This document shows, piece after piece, positions 24,762 to 34,311 of a DNA stretch of 64,000 nucleotides. The stretch covers positions 1 through 64,000 of the forward strand of contig NZ_FTLX01000008.1 in NCBI RefSeq assembly GCF_900156125.1, in the 5' to 3' direction. A program made the position numbers and the translations under genes. The DNA is from Domibacillus enclensis. GTDB lineage: Bacteria > Bacillota > Bacilli > Bacillales > Domibacillaceae. Numbering within the stretch: position 1 is the first letter of the stretch; each line of letters starts with the position of its first letter. The notes below the pieces were generated by a model. It worked only from the letters and a program-made list of their open reading frames with translations. It made no database searches and was not told the DNA's origin.

Positions 24762-26498
24762 TTAATCGAGGTTCTTTTCTAAACCTATTATTTGAAAGTT
24801 AAATTTAGACTCTATTATTCCTCGATTCGCTCTTGATAATTTAGGAGTCACTATAAATAGTCTATCCACAGCTCTACTTATACCTACATAATAAATTCGG
24901 TGTTCTTCGTTTCCAGCTAAGGCTGGGTGAGTAAGAAACTCTATCGTATCGGTTATCAATAAGACATTTTGAAATTCATCGCCTTTTGATTTATGAACAG
25001 TTCTATGCTGACTAATATCTTCTTTATAATTTATACATACTGCTAACTCTTTATAAGAATACTTATTATAAAAGTCTTGGGTAGCTCCTTTTCTAAAACC
25101 GGACATCTCTATATCTTCTCTAACTAATTGATAGAATAAAATTAAAGGCTCATCAAAAAATGCCTCTTGTTTTTTCATTAATCTTTGTAAAATTGATATA
25201 GATTTATTAAATTGCTCTTTTTCAGAATAACCAATAAAATTATTACTCATTATTTTTATAGCATTTTTGTAATCACTATGCTTAGCGAACTCTAGAGCTT
25301 CCATTGAACTTTTTATAACATTGTATCGTTGTGGATTGTCTTTTGAAGCTAATTCAACAAGCAGTTTAGTATTTAAACTACTATTGTCTATCTCGAATTT
25401 CATTGCATTTGACGTTGGGTTATCTCTAGCTAAGGTTTGAATAAACATATCATCGCCGTATATCTCTTGAATTTTCTTATATGCGTCTACACCATTTCCT
25501 ATAAATAAGATAGGTATGTCATGATCTACATTTCTATGTCTAGTTTGAGCAATATCCACTCTAATTTCATTTAATAAATCAATAATTTGATTAGAACTTC
25601 GTCTATTTTCAGTAATAGTATATTCACTTAAATTATCAATTTTAAATTTAAGATAATCATCTATACTAGCACCCTGAAACGAGTATATTGATTGTGCAGG
25701 ATCTCCGATTACTCCTACAATAGTTTCTTCTTCTGCTAATAAAGATACTATCTTAGCTTGAATAGGATTAGTATCTTGAAATTCATCTATAAAAAAATAA
25801 GGAAATTTAGCACGTAAAACCTTTAAAATAAAGGGATATCTTGTAATCAACTCATAACTGAAATACAGTACATCGTCATGATCAATTTTACCATCTTGCC
25901 AATATAACTTTTTATAACTAAGTAAGTCTGTTTCCAGCGTTCCAACTATCTTACGCAACTGTCTGGCGTGAGTTTCTTCACATTTCAAATATAATTTCAG
26001 GTCGTTATTAAAACTATATTTAAGACTAGATAACCAATTGAATAACGCATCTTTGTTTTTGGGTAGCTTTAGCAATTGTTTTATCGTATAAGGATGCTTT
26101 AGTTCTTCACTCTTAGAATGTTTTTCTAACCACAATTCAACTTTTTTATATTTAGGTTCGATGTTATCATGACCTTTTATTTTTTGAAATTCAATGTTAA
26201 ATACTTCTGCTATATGAGTAATATATGGCTTAACAACATGGCTGTATAAAAAGCTATGAATAGTCGAAACTTCTATTTGATTAACGGACTGAGACCCTAA
26301 TCTATGCAAAATAGTTTCTACAGCCACATTAGTGTATGTTATACATGCAATTTTACGCGTTTTCTCTAACCGCTCAGAATTTTTCAATACATTTTTAATA
26401 TGATTTATTAGCCAATGAGTTTTTCCGGCACCCGGACCCGCAGTAACTTTAAAATGTTGCTCAATATCTATTATATCTTCGGAAGAAATAGCAATCAT
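24762..26498 (-). CDS. gajB: Gabija-like UvrD/PcrA-family helicase GajB
   Basis: A 578-residue superfamily 1A helicase: Walker A GPGAGKT (residues 21-27), motif Ia ITYTNVAV, Walker B FFIDEFQDTNP, motif III GDPAQSIYSFQGA, motif IV TENRRSSNQII and motif VI YVGISRAVDRLFI. GajB proteins are near 500 residues, so this one is somewhat long. The ATG overlaps the gajA stop as ATGA, giving translational coupling. In Gabija the helicase partner responds to phage DNA processing and activates or assists the GajA nuclease. Base composition is much more AT-rich than neighbouring host genes. Confidence 0.78.
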   Translation of the reverse strand: MIAISSEDIIDIEQHFKVTAGPGAGKTHWLINHIKNVLKNSERLEKTRKIACITYTNVAVETILHRLGSQSVNQIEVSTIHSFLYSHVVKPYITHIAEVFNIEFQKIKGHDNIEPKYKKVELWLEKHSKSEELKHPYTIKQLLKLPKNKDALFNWLSSLKYSFNNDLKLYLKCEETHARQLRKIVGTLETDLLSYKKLYWQDGKIDHDDVLYFSYELITRYPFILKVLRAKFPYFFIDEFQDTNPIQAKIVSLLAEEETIVGVIGDPAQSIYSFQGASIDDYLKFKIDNLSEYTITENRRSSNQIIDLLNEIRVDIAQTRHRNVDHDIPILFIGNGVDAYKKIQEIYGDDMFIQTLARDNPTSNAMKFEIDNSSLNTKLLVELASKDNPQRYNVIKSSMEALEFAKHSDYKNAIKIMSNNFIGYSEKEQFNKSISILQRLMKKQEAFFDEPLILFYQLVREDIEMSGFRKGATQDFYNKYSYKELAVCINYKEDISQHRTVHKSKGDEFQNVLLITDTIEFLTHPALAGNEEHRIYYVGISRAVDRLFIVTPKLSRANRGIIESKFNFQIIGLEKNLD

Positions 26499-28579
26499 TC
26501 TGCACACATCCAGTCTATTGCAGCTTTAATATAATCAGGGACGATAAATTCTTGAAATCCAGTACTTTCTTTTTCATCAGCAATTCTTTTTTTAAATAAG
26601 TTTTTCTCTAATTCATAAGCTAACTCTAATGCGTTAACTCCTTTTCCTACTGAATTTAAATATCGAGCAGCAACTAATGCTTTCTTTTTATCCTGATCTT
26701 TCCATGTTGAACGTTCGTCTCTTAATGCTTGTTCAATTCGGCCGTTTTCTTCCGACTTCTTTAAAGTTTTAAGCATTGTGTCCAATGATTCATCATTGCT
26801 ATATTGATCCATTAGTTTAAAAATTTCATCTCTATTAGCTGTAGAATCTGTAACTAACCCCTTAAAGTTAGGGTTAAAACGAATCAAATCGTATTCTAAA
26901 GTTTTCCCATATATCTCATCTTGTAAAAAGAATTGAATGTTTTCAGAATAACTATTTGGAGATTCACTTTTCTTGTAAGTATACTCAATTTCACTGATAT
27001 TCATTTCAAATGGATAACACTTTTTAAATGACTTTTTATTACTTGAGTCTTTACCTTTAGTAAGTAGTTCTTTTCTTTCAGGATCTCTATCTGTTATGCA
27101 TGCTACTTTTCTTTTAATCGAGTATGGGTTAGAAGAATTAAATAGGTTTAAAAAATGATCGAAATATTTACCACCAACGTTGATTACCGCAATATGACGA
27201 TCTTCCAAAGAAATATTTAAATATTCAGCGAATAAAGACATTAATAGCTGTTCTGCTAGCCCTTCTACTAGGATGATTTTTTCAGCAAATAGCATATTTG
27301 ATTTAGTTGCATCTAAAAATCTTTGAATATATTTTTTGCTTTCTTCATTTTCACCAAAAGATTTTCCTGGGTAACCAATTAATGTCTCATTGCCGTTTTT
27401 ATATATACAAATTAATTCATCCAAATTCACTGCACCTGTTATATGAGTAGAATGAGTAGTAACAAAAATTTGTCTAACTTTTTTGTCACTTAGATTCCTT
27501 TTAAGAAAATTTAGTAATTGTCTTTGCATTGTAGGATGCAAATGCGCTTCAGGCTCTTCAATAATTAACATTGGATAGACCTTAGCATTACTACCTAAAT
27601 ATTCTTCATTTCCATCAACCTGCATTTTTGAAAGTAAGAGCGACATAAATATTAAATTATTGTAGCCAAGCCCATTATTGATAATAGGCATTTTAATACC
27701 TGTTTCGTATTCAACTATTAGTTTTAAAGCAGAATAGAGTTCAATGTCTGTTATGCTACCGTCAAAGTTAGGAGTAGATTTATCAAATGAAGCACCTATA
27801 TCATTTGCATATGATAAAATGTGTTTCTTACCTTCTGTCATCCTCTGGTTCAATAGTGCAATTAAATTTCCGGCAAGATCTCCGAATTCTTTCTTCTTTT
27901 CCTTAATAGTAGCTTCTTTTTCTTCTTTTGCTAAAGAGCCATCAGATTTTATGTTATAGTCCATAAAGAAATCTAAAACATTCTTTAATAGTGTGTTTTT
28001 TCCGCTAAACATATCTCGTTCGACATCCCTTATTGCATCTAAAAATTGAAAATCAAATTTATTTAACGATTCACTATCAGCAGTTATTTGATTAGTAGGA
28101 TCTCCACCCCAAATTTTATATGAATACAGCCTTAGAAATTCATCTTGAATAGTTTGCCATACCTCAAATATATCTTTCGCTTTATCTATTGCGCTCTTAT
28201 AAAGTTCATGAAACTTAGTTGGTAAGTAAAATGTATATTGCAGTTTAGCTTCATAAGGTTCTTCTAACTTACTTAGCCAGTTACTCACAGTCACTAAGTC
28301 GTCGCTCATTAATTTTTCACAACCATCTTGCTTTAAAGTAGCGGTTATTTTAATACTAGGAGGATGCTCTTTTAATTCTTCAATTGGTATGTTTTTATTA
28401 AAATCATCAATTGATAAATGCTTTTTACTATTGGAATTAAAAATTAAGGCTAATGCTCGTAACAAATTTGATTTACCAGCATTATTGTGTCCTATAATAA
28501 CGTTTATACCATTATTAAAATCTATAGAGTTGTTACGAAAGTTTTTATAATTATTTATATTGATATTTGAGATATACAT
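26495..28579 (-). CDS. gajA: Gabija-like OLD-family ATPase/TOPRIM nuclease GajA
   Basis: A 694-residue class 2 OLD protein. ABC ATPase halves: Walker A GHNNAGKS (residues 30-37), signature-like GLGYNNLIF (303-311), Walker B MLIIEEPEAHLHP (337-349) and H-loop TTHSTH (374-379). A TOPRIM domain follows with IILVEGLAEQ (Glu439) and DRD (497-499), the metal site for DNA cleavage. The ATG follows AAGGGAGCTTAATTTTA. B. cereus GajA is about 578 residues, so this is a longer homologue with insertions around 100-250. With GajB it should nick or degrade invading DNA when nucleotide pools fall; that mechanism is known for the family and is inferred here. Confidence 0.78.
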   Translation of the reverse strand: MYISNININNYKNFRNNSIDFNNGINVIIGHNNAGKSNLLRALALIFNSNSKKHLSIDDFNKNIPIEELKEHPPSIKITATLKQDGCEKLMSDDLVTVSNWLSKLEEPYEAKLQYTFYLPTKFHELYKSAIDKAKDIFEVWQTIQDEFLRLYSYKIWGGDPTNQITADSESLNKFDFQFLDAIRDVERDMFSGKNTLLKNVLDFFMDYNIKSDGSLAKEEKEATIKEKKKEFGDLAGNLIALLNQRMTEGKKHILSYANDIGASFDKSTPNFDGSITDIELYSALKLIVEYETGIKMPIINNGLGYNNLIFMSLLLSKMQVDGNEEYLGSNAKVYPMLIIEEPEAHLHPTMQRQLLNFLKRNLSDKKVRQIFVTTHSTHITGAVNLDELICIYKNGNETLIGYPGKSFGENEESKKYIQRFLDATKSNMLFAEKIILVEGLAEQLLMSLFAEYLNISLEDRHIAVINVGGKYFDHFLNLFNSSNPYSIKRKVACITDRDPERKELLTKGKDSSNKKSFKKCYPFEMNISEIEYTYKKSESPNSYSENIQFFLQDEIYGKTLEYDLIRFNPNFKGLVTDSTANRDEIFKLMDQYSNDESLDTMLKTLKKSEENGRIEQALRDERSTWKDQDKKKALVAARYLNSVGKGVNALELAYELEKNLFKKRIADEKESTGFQEFIVPDYIKAAIDWMCAE

Positions 28580-28697
28580 TAAAATTAAGCTCCCTTATCA
28601 CTACTGTTTATCCATAGCTTTTTCAATAACTTTTTTATAAATAGCTCTTTTTCCTTTATATAGATGAGCCTGCTATTCATATTTTTATTATACAAAT

Positions 28698-28745
28698 AAA
28701 AAAGCAAAAAGTGGTATAAAGACCCAATTTCATACTGCTTTTTTA
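28698..28745. terminator. Hairpin between gajA promoter region and integrase remnant
   Basis: AAAAAAGCA/TGCTTTTTT with an inner GTAT/ATAC pair and a one-sided bulge. It could terminate transcription from either side. The 28580-28880 stretch is otherwise AT-rich and gene-free and should hold the gajA promoter. Confidence 0.4.
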
Positions 28746-28880
28746 ACAGCTATTTTGTTTTTTAAAGGATTCTATTATGTTTTACACAACTTTATTATTT
28801 GCAGACACGTTAGTGTGAATAATTAAAATAGCTTTTTCAATGAAGTTATATACTCTACATCGGAATGCTATTACTTCTTC

Positions 28881-29575
28881 ATCAAGTTTTCATTAGATTA
28901 TGCAGTTGATATGGAGCTGCTTTCAAGCAATCCCATGAAGAAGATACAACTATCAAAACCAAAAAAGGCGGAAATTGCAGTGTGGGAGTTTGATGATGTC
29001 CAAGCTTTCTTGAAAGCCGCCTCCCTCCACTGCTGGTATTCTGCTTTTTATTTAGCGGTTACAACTGGGATGAGGCGCGGGCAGATCTTAGGGCTTCGGT
29101 GGAAGGATGTTGACTTAGAAAAGGGGATCCTGTATGTACGACAGACCCTTAAGGACGGTAAACAGTTTCTCACGGGCGCTAAGACCGCTTCAGGGGTAAG
29201 TCCAATGAGACGGTGGCGGTCCTAAGAAGGCACAAAGCGGCAGTTTCAAAAGAGAAGCTAAAGACCGGCCCTTCATACTAGGATTTCGATTTAGTCATTT
29301 GTACTGACTCGGGTACTCCTGTTAATCCAGAGAACTTGAAGAAGTCCTACAGCCGACTCATTTAGGTATCGGGTGTTCCGAAGATCCGCTTTCACGATCT
29401 ACGTCATACTCATGCTACTATGCTTTTATCGCAGGGTGTAAATGCGAAAGTAATTTCTGAAAGGCTAGGTCATAGTAACATCAAAACGACCTTGGACATC
29501 TACTCGCACGTACTTCCTAACGTGCAGGAAGAGGCCGCAAATCAAATTGATGTGCTGTTCACAAAATCAAAATAG
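28881..29575 (+). pseudogene. Tyrosine recombinase (phage/ICE-type integrase) remnant
   Basis: The 5' part is missing; homology begins at FSLDYAVDMELLSSNPMKK. A readable core WYSAFYLAVTTGMRRGQILGLRWKDVDL (first catalytic Arg region) is followed by a frameshift near 29200, then two in-frame stops (TAG near 29279 and 29363). The C-terminal part still shows HDLRHTHATMLL, LGHSNIKTT and DIYSHV with the catalytic Arg, His and Tyr. It is inactive as it stands, and identifies how the island arrived. It lies just before the right 17-bp repeat, the usual place of int relative to an attachment site. Confidence 0.85.
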
Positions 29576-29585
29576 ATCGCTTTGA

Positions 29586-29602
29586 CACCAATATGGCACC
29601 AA
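29586..29602 (+). repeat. Right 17-bp direct repeat of the island (possible attR)
   Basis: CACCAATATGGCACCAA lies 11 bp after the integrase remnant stop and pairs with the left repeat 6900 bp away (14/17 identical). It is 107 bp from the tRNA-Val gene, so the core is not within the tRNA. Confidence 0.5.
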
Positions 29603-29632
29603 ACCTGTTTTTCATTGATGAGAAACGAAAAA

Positions 29633-29662
29633 AAGACCACCTCCGAAGAAGTGATCTTTTTA
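29633..29662 (-). terminator. Intrinsic terminator of tRNA-Val
   Basis: On the minus strand AAGATCACTTC/GAGGTGGTCTT (11 bp with two wobbles) with a TTCG-type loop, followed by a T-run. Confidence 0.75.
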
Positions 29663-29709
29663 TAGAGAAACCGTGTTCCTGACGCTCTCTCAAGGGTTTT
29701 AACACCCGA

Positions 29710-29781
29710 TGACCCGTACTGGACTTGAACCAGTGACCCCTTGCCTGTCAAGCAAGTGCTCTCCCACTGAGCTAACGGATC
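29710..29781 (-). tRNA. tRNA-Val (anticodon GAC)
   Basis: A 72-nt cloverleaf without encoded CCA: acceptor GATCCGT/ACGGGTC with one G-T pair, D-arm GCTC/GAGC, anticodon stem CTTGC/GCAAG with loop TTGACAG (anticodon GAC, reading GUC/GUU), variable loop GGGTC, T-arm ACTGG/CCAGT with TTCAAGT, and discriminator A. It is a single tRNA gene at the right edge of the island. Confidence 0.92.
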
Positions 29782-29976
29782 GTTATGGAATTTTTTCAGC
29801 GCCACTTTTTCGAAAACTCGTTTTACTGACAATTTATATTTTATGCAATTGGCGCCCTTCTGTCAACAACTTTCTTACCAAAATCTTATTATCCGCTTTT
29901 CCACTCAAAAAATTGACAATATCCTCACTCACTCCGTACGCTGAAAATATAAACCTGGTGAATGGAGGAACAATAC

Positions 29977-30561
29977 ATGACGACTGAACTTCGCATTGCC
30001 GTTCTGTGCGGCAGCTTAAGAACGGGCTCTTATAACCGAAAGCTGTTGGAGGCCCTGATCGAAAAAGCACCGGCGCACATGCAGTTTGATGAAATCCGGC
30101 TTCACGATGTGCCATTTTTCAACGAAGACATGGAAGCCGCGGGTGATCCGGCTCCGGTCCAGCGGTTAAAGGAACAAATCAAGCAGGCGGATGGCGTGTT
30201 AATTGTGTCGCCTGAATACAACGGCTCCGTACCGGCTGCGGTGAAAAATGCGATCGACTGGGCTTCCCGTTCACGCGGCCTCCTGGCGAAAAAGCCGTTT
30301 GCGGTAGCCGGTGCGACAACCGGCACGCTTGGAACGGCTCAGGCCCAGGTGCAGCTGAAAGGGCTGCTTGTGCATCTTGATGCATATGTGCTGCCGAATC
30401 CGAAAATGCTTGTGAACGGCGTTGAGCAAAAAATAGCAGCTGACACGGGTGCGCTGACCGATCCATCGACGTTAAAGCGGGCGGAGCGTTTTATGCACGA
30501 ATTTGAGGAGTGGATTCTTTTGTTTACGCATGCCGCTGAAGCCAATCGAGAACAATGGTAA
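29977..30561 (+). CDS. NADPH-dependent FMN reductase (azoreductase/chromate reductase type)
   Basis: A 194-residue flavodoxin-like flavoprotein. The FMN phosphate loop is CGSLRTGSYNRKLLEAL and the second signature is SPEYNGSVPAAVKNAIDWASR. The family reduces FMN, quinones, azo dyes or chromate with NAD(P)H in the cytosol. The ATG follows TGGAGGAACAATAC. The last 12 codons overlap, on the opposite strand, the end of a decayed P-loop gene, so its C-terminal tail may have been altered by that junction. Confidence 0.85.
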   Translation: MTTELRIAVLCGSLRTGSYNRKLLEALIEKAPAHMQFDEIRLHDVPFFNEDMEAAGDPAPVQRLKEQIKQADGVLIVSPEYNGSVPAAVKNAIDWASRSRGLLAKKPFAVAGATTGTLGTAQAQVQLKGLLVHLDAYVLPNPKMLVNGVEQKIAADTGALTDPSTLKRAERFMHEFEEWILLFTHAAEANREQW

Positions 30562-30734
30562 TCTCTTCTTCCACCGTACAGTTTTCGTCGATCCGCAGAA
30601 CCGGGCAGGAGACCTGTTTCAGCCATTGCTCCTGCTGTGTTCTGCTTCTTGTTTCCAGACCGGCCCTTTCGTACAGCGCTGCCTCATGTCGTTGTCCCGG
30701 AACCTGATGCCCCTATAATATGAATGCGGTCCAC
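30524..30734 (-). pseudogene. Relic of a P-loop adenylate-kinase-like protein, internally deleted
   Basis: From a GTG after GAAGGGA the frame reads RIHIIGASGSGTTT, a Walker A loop, then stops at TGA. One frame over it continues LYERAGLETRSRTQQEQW and then SCPVLRIDENCTVEEEITIVL to a TAA, which resembles the C-terminal end of the same kinase family. The central 90-100 residues are gone, with a frameshift at the join. The relic overlaps the 3' end of the FMN reductase gene. Confidence 0.65.
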
Positions 30735-30795
30735 TCCCTTCACTCCCCATCTTTGCAAAACAGGCCCATTGCCGCAACGGACAAGGGCCTGCTTA

Positions 30796-32481
30796 TTATT
30801 TAATTTTCCGCCACATTAAGTACAAAACTGTCATAAACAGAATCGTCATTACGACCGCGGTGATCAGCGCGATAATGTATGTGTTGGAGCCGGAGATCGG
30901 CGACTGGTTGCCCATGGACACAAAAATGCCGGCCATAATGATGCTGAAGGCGAGCATAATCACGCTCAGGACGATCAGTGACGCCATTCGTTCGATCCGC
31001 CTCATCATGTTGTCATCGGCGGTCAGATGCATTTTCAGCTTTGGCTGGCCGCCTTCCCACTCATTCAGCGTTTCATTTAAAATACCCGGCAGCTTGGTGG
31101 CGGCCATTTTAAACAAGCGGAAAAACGAGCGGGATTCGCGCATCATTTCCTTCGGGTGAATGCGGCCCATCAGCACTTCATGCGCCATGTCCCGCACCAT
31201 GCCGGAAAGACTTGAGCCAGGGTCAAGCGCGATGACGGTTTGCTCGACTTTTAAAAACGCCTGTCCGACCTGCACGAAGTCTTTCGGGATGGTAATGTGG
31301 TGGCTGCCGGCGACGCTGAACAGCTCCTGCAGCATCGCACCCATCTGGACGTCTGCAAGCTCAATGTCGAGGTATCCTGCCATCCACCGGCTAATGTCAC
31401 GCTGAAGAATGCGCCTGTCCACCGGCTTTCTTGCGCCCATTTCAAGCACGAGAATTGACAGAGAGGCGGCATCGCGGTCAGCGAGCGCAAACAAGCAGTC
31501 CGACAGCAAATGCCTCATGTCTTCAGACAGGCGGCCTGTATTGCCAAAGTCAATCAGCCCGAGCCGTCCGTCGTTTAAGAGAAGCAGGTTGCCCGGGTGT
31601 GGATCGGCATGAAAGATGCCGTCGATAAACACTTGACGCAGGACGGTTTCTGACAGGGCGCGGGCGAGATCCTGCCGTTCCTCTGCGTGAAGCTCATTGA
31701 TCACATCACCGCGCAGCGACCGGCCGCTCACAAACTCCATGACCAGCATCCGTTCTGTTGTCCATTCAGGGTAAATACGCGGCACGTAAATCCGAGGCTC
31801 CTTCATCAAATCCCGAACACCTTCTGCTTCCATCGCTTCCATCCGGTAATTCATTTCCCGTCCGAGTGCCGCCGCAAAGTCATCAATGATGGCTTTTAAG
31901 CTGACCTGGCGCGCCAGCTCGGAATTTCGTTCAGCGATGCTGGCCAGCTGCCGCAGAATGGATACGTCGTTGCGGATCACCGGTTCAATGCCGGGACGGC
32001 GGATTTTAATCGCGACTTCCGTTCCGTCCTTTAAAGCAGCCCTGTGCACCTGGCCGATCGACGCCGCACCGAGCGGCATTTCTTCCATATAAACGAGCCA
32101 GTCGTCGAGCGGCTGCCCGGCTTCTATTTCAACAATTTGCTTGATCGCTTCAAACGGCATCGCCGGCGCGCTGTTCTGAAGCTTCGCCAGCGGCTCGGTC
32201 CAGGAAGGCGGCAGGAGATCGGTTCTCGTTGATAAAAACTGCCCGAGCTTCATAAAGGTCGGACCGAGCTCCTCGAGCGCACGGCGCAGCTGCTCGCCTT
32301 TGACATTTTGTTCTTTTACGCCCCGTCGTGTGAATGGAATCTTTTCTGCGAGGCCTAAATCCTTTATGTATCCAGCAAATCCATGCTTCGCGAACACCGC
32401 CACAATTTCCGGCGCGCGCCGAAGCGTTCCGATTTTCACCACAAAGTCACCTTCTCTGCTTCCATCATTTTGTTCCATCAT
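30796..32481 (-). CDS. AarF/UbiB (ABC1) family atypical kinase
   Basis: A 561-residue protein with the UbiB/ADCK fold: [11 protein letters not shown] (KxGQ motif), VAIKIRRPG (Lys), [13 protein letters not shown] and [10 protein letters not shown] (metal binding). Two C-terminal membrane helices (about 500-521 and 532-555) anchor it. Family members support isoprenoid quinone biosynthesis or lipid homeostasis. The ATG follows GGGAGAGGGTGTGAT. It is monocistronic. Its exact role in a menaquinone-using Gram-positive is not known. Confidence 0.85.
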   Translation of the reverse strand: MMEQNDGSREGDFVVKIGTLRRAPEIVAVFAKHGFAGYIKDLGLAEKIPFTRRGVKEQNVKGEQLRRALEELGPTFMKLGQFLSTRTDLLPPSWTEPLAKLQNSAPAMPFEAIKQIVEIEAGQPLDDWLVYMEEMPLGAASIGQVHRAALKDGTEVAIKIRRPGIEPVIRNDVSILRQLASIAERNSELARQVSLKAIIDDFAAALGREMNYRMEAMEAEGVRDLMKEPRIYVPRIYPEWTTERMLVMEFVSGRSLRGDVINELHAEERQDLARALSETVLRQVFIDGIFHADPHPGNLLLLNDGRLGLIDFGNTGRLSEDMRHLLSDCLFALADRDAASLSILVLEMGARKPVDRRILQRDISRWMAGYLDIELADVQMGAMLQELFSVAGSHHITIPKDFVQVGQAFLKVEQTVIALDPGSSLSGMVRDMAHEVLMGRIHPKEMMRESRSFFRLFKMAATKLPGILNETLNEWEGGQPKLKMHLTADDNMMRRIERMASLIVLSVIMLAFSIIMAGIFVSMGNQSPISGSNTYIIALITAVVMTILFMTVLYLMWRKIK

Positions 32482-32560
32482 ATCACACCCTCTCCCTTTC
32501 CCGCTTGAAAAAGAACACCCATTCCCTTATAGTAAGGAGGAGATGTGAGGAGGTTTTTTG

Positions 32561-33274
32561 ATGAAACGCGGAACCATTCAGGATCATTCTATTGATTCGA
32601 CTGAATTAAACGAGGAGATATCCTTTCTTGTGTACGTTCCGGCGGATTTTTCCCCGATGGTTACGTATACCTTTCTTATCTGTCAGGACGGCAAGGATTA
32701 TTTCCAAATGGGGCGGCTTCCACGGGTTGCAGATGAGCTGCTGGCGGAGGAAGAAATTGAACCGCTCATTATCGTCGGAATTCCGTATAATGATAAGCAC
32801 GACCGCCGGGACAAGTATCATCCGGACGGTGAAAAGCAGCAAGCGTATATTCGCTTTTTAGCTCATGAGCTTGTCCCTTACCTGGATAAACATTTTCCAG
32901 GACACGGCGACCGCTTCGGACGGGCGCTTGCCGGTGACTCACTGGCGGGAACGGTGTCCTTTATGGCATCGCTTGCTCATCCTGATTTGTTCGGGCGCGT
33001 TTTGATGCACTCCCCTTTTGTGGATAGCACGGTGATGGCGGCAGCTGAGCAGGCGGCGTCTCTGCCTTCGCTTTATCACGTCATTGGCACCGAGGAAACG
33101 GATGTCCTCATGACAAATGGAGAACGGGCGGATTTTTTCACACCGAACCGGGCGCTTTCTGCGTTGCTGGAAAAGAAAACAACAGACTACGTCTACCATG
33201 AATTCAACGGCGGCCATACGTGGACGTACTGGCAAAAAGATATGAAGCCGGCTTTGCTAAAAATGTTTGAATGA
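32561..33274 (+). CDS. yjcH: Alpha/beta-hydrolase esterase, YjcH-like
   Basis: A 237-residue protein of the enterochelin-esterase/esterase D branch. The nucleophile elbow is GDSLAG (Ser), an acid is likely in the GTEETD segment, and the histidine is in EFNGGHTWTYW. PLIIVGIPYNDKHDRRDKYHP is the oxyanion-side region. The ATG follows GAGGAGGTTTTTTG. It is followed by yjcG and yjcF, the same trio as in B. subtilis. The substrate is unknown. Confidence 0.8.
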   Translation: MKRGTIQDHSIDSTELNEEISFLVYVPADFSPMVTYTFLICQDGKDYFQMGRLPRVADELLAEEEIEPLIIVGIPYNDKHDRRDKYHPDGEKQQAYIRFLAHELVPYLDKHFPGHGDRFGRALAGDSLAGTVSFMASLAHPDLFGRVLMHSPFVDSTVMAAAEQAASLPSLYHVIGTEETDVLMTNGERADFFTPNRALSALLEKKTTDYVYHEFNGGHTWTYWQKDMKPALLKMFE

Positions 33275-33354
33275 GCCCCGGCTCACATGCCGCATTTTTG
33301 CCGACGTTTGGTATACTGATAGTGGAGATGTTATTTTAAGGAGAGTGAGCGAAC

Positions 33355-33870
33355 ATGAAATACGGTGTTGTGATTTTCCCATCAAAACCTTTGCAGGATA
33401 AAGTAAACGGTTACCGCAAGCGCTATGATCCTCACTATGCGCTAATTACACCGCATATTACATTAAAAAGTCCGTTTGACGCAGAGGATCAGGACATTCA
33501 GCAGCTCGCTGAGAAACTCCGCCGGATTGCGGCTCTTCATCAGCCCTTTACGTATCATGTCAGCAAGGTAAAATCATTCGAGCCGGTCAACAACGTTATT
33601 TACTTTAAGGTGGACCCGAACAGCACACTCGATTCGTTATACAAGGAGATGCATACGGAGGACTTTCCGGGAAAGGAGCCGTACGCGTTTGTTCCGCACA
33701 TTACGATCGGCCAGCAGCTGTCCAACGATGAGCATTCAGACGTATACGGCTCGCTGCAAATGGAATCCATCGATTTAACGGAAAAAGCGGACCGGTTCCA
33801 CCTGCTGTATCAGCTTGATAACGGCTCATGGACTGTTTATGAAACATTTTTACTTGGAAAGGATGCATAA
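33355..33870 (+). CDS. yjcG: 2H phosphoesterase, 2'-5' RNA ligase-like YjcG
   Basis: A 171-residue two-histidine phosphoesterase. The paired HxT motifs are HITLKSPF near residue 38 and HITIGQQL near residue 119. It is cytosolic. Family members hydrolyse cyclic or 2'-5' phosphodiester bonds; no specific substrate is established. The ATG follows AAGGAGAGTGAGCGAAC. It runs directly into yjcF. Confidence 0.85.
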   Translation: MKYGVVIFPSKPLQDKVNGYRKRYDPHYALITPHITLKSPFDAEDQDIQQLAEKLRRIAALHQPFTYHVSKVKSFEPVNNVIYFKVDPNSTLDSLYKEMHTEDFPGKEPYAFVPHITIGQQLSNDEHSDVYGSLQMESIDLTEKADRFHLLYQLDNGSWTVYETFLLGKDA

Positions 33871-33874
33871 TATT

Positions 33875-34303
33875 TTGAACGTCGTGAAAACAACAGACTT
33901 ACATCAGAGAGAAGATGCGTACAGCGTGCGCACAACCGTTTTTGTCGGAGAGCAGAATGTTCCGCCTGCTCTTGAAATTGACGAACTGGAGGATGAAGCG
34001 GTTCATTTCGTTTTGTATGATGACGAAAACAAGCCGTGTGGGGCCGGACGTTTCCGAACCGTCGGTGAATTCGGGAAAGTGGAACGCATTTGTGTGTTGA
34101 AAGAAGCGCGCGGAAAAGGAGCCGGCCATTTGATCATGGAGGCGATTGAGCAGCATGCCGCGACCGTTGACGGACTGACAACGCTGAAGCTCGATGCCCA
34201 GCTTCACGCCATTTCCTTTTATGAAAAACACGGGTATGAAGTGGTTTCCGGTGAATTTTTAGACGCCGGCATTCTGCACAAAACGATGACGAAGCCGTTT
34301 TAA
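33875..34303 (+). CDS. yjcF: GNAT-family acetyltransferase YjcF
   Basis: A 142-residue GCN5-like N-acetyltransferase: N-terminal AYSVRTTVFVGEQNVPPALEIDELE, acetyl-CoA loop CVLKEARGKGAGHLIMEAI (R/Q-x-x-G-x-G/A) and the final FYEKHGYEVVSGEFLDAGI. A TTG start four bases after the yjcG stop is chosen because it gives the family length (about 140) and an acceptable distance to GGAAAGG; an ATG four codons earlier is too close to that site. The substrate is unknown. Confidence 0.8.
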   Translation: MNVVKTTDLHQREDAYSVRTTVFVGEQNVPPALEIDELEDEAVHFVLYDDENKPCGAGRFRTVGEFGKVERICVLKEARGKGAGHLIMEAIEQHAATVDGLTTLKLDAQLHAISFYEKHGYEVVSGEFLDAGILHKTMTKPF

Positions 34304-34311
34304 TGTGAAAA

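Noticed and set aside
28911-29225. Intact 104-residue integrase
   Set aside because: The frame is only the middle of a tyrosine recombinase. Homology extends upstream of the apparent ATG, and the C-terminal catalytic motifs continue in another frame with stops.
29710-29781. tRNA-Asp
   Set aside because: The surrounding bases resemble tRNA-Asp at first sight, but the seven-base anticodon loop is TTGACAG, which places GAC (Val) at positions 34-36, not GTC.
29586-29781. Attachment site inside the tRNA-Val gene
   Set aside because: No copy of the tRNA 3' end is seen at the left edge of the island; the only matching flanks are the 17-bp CACC...GGCACCAA repeats outside the tRNA.
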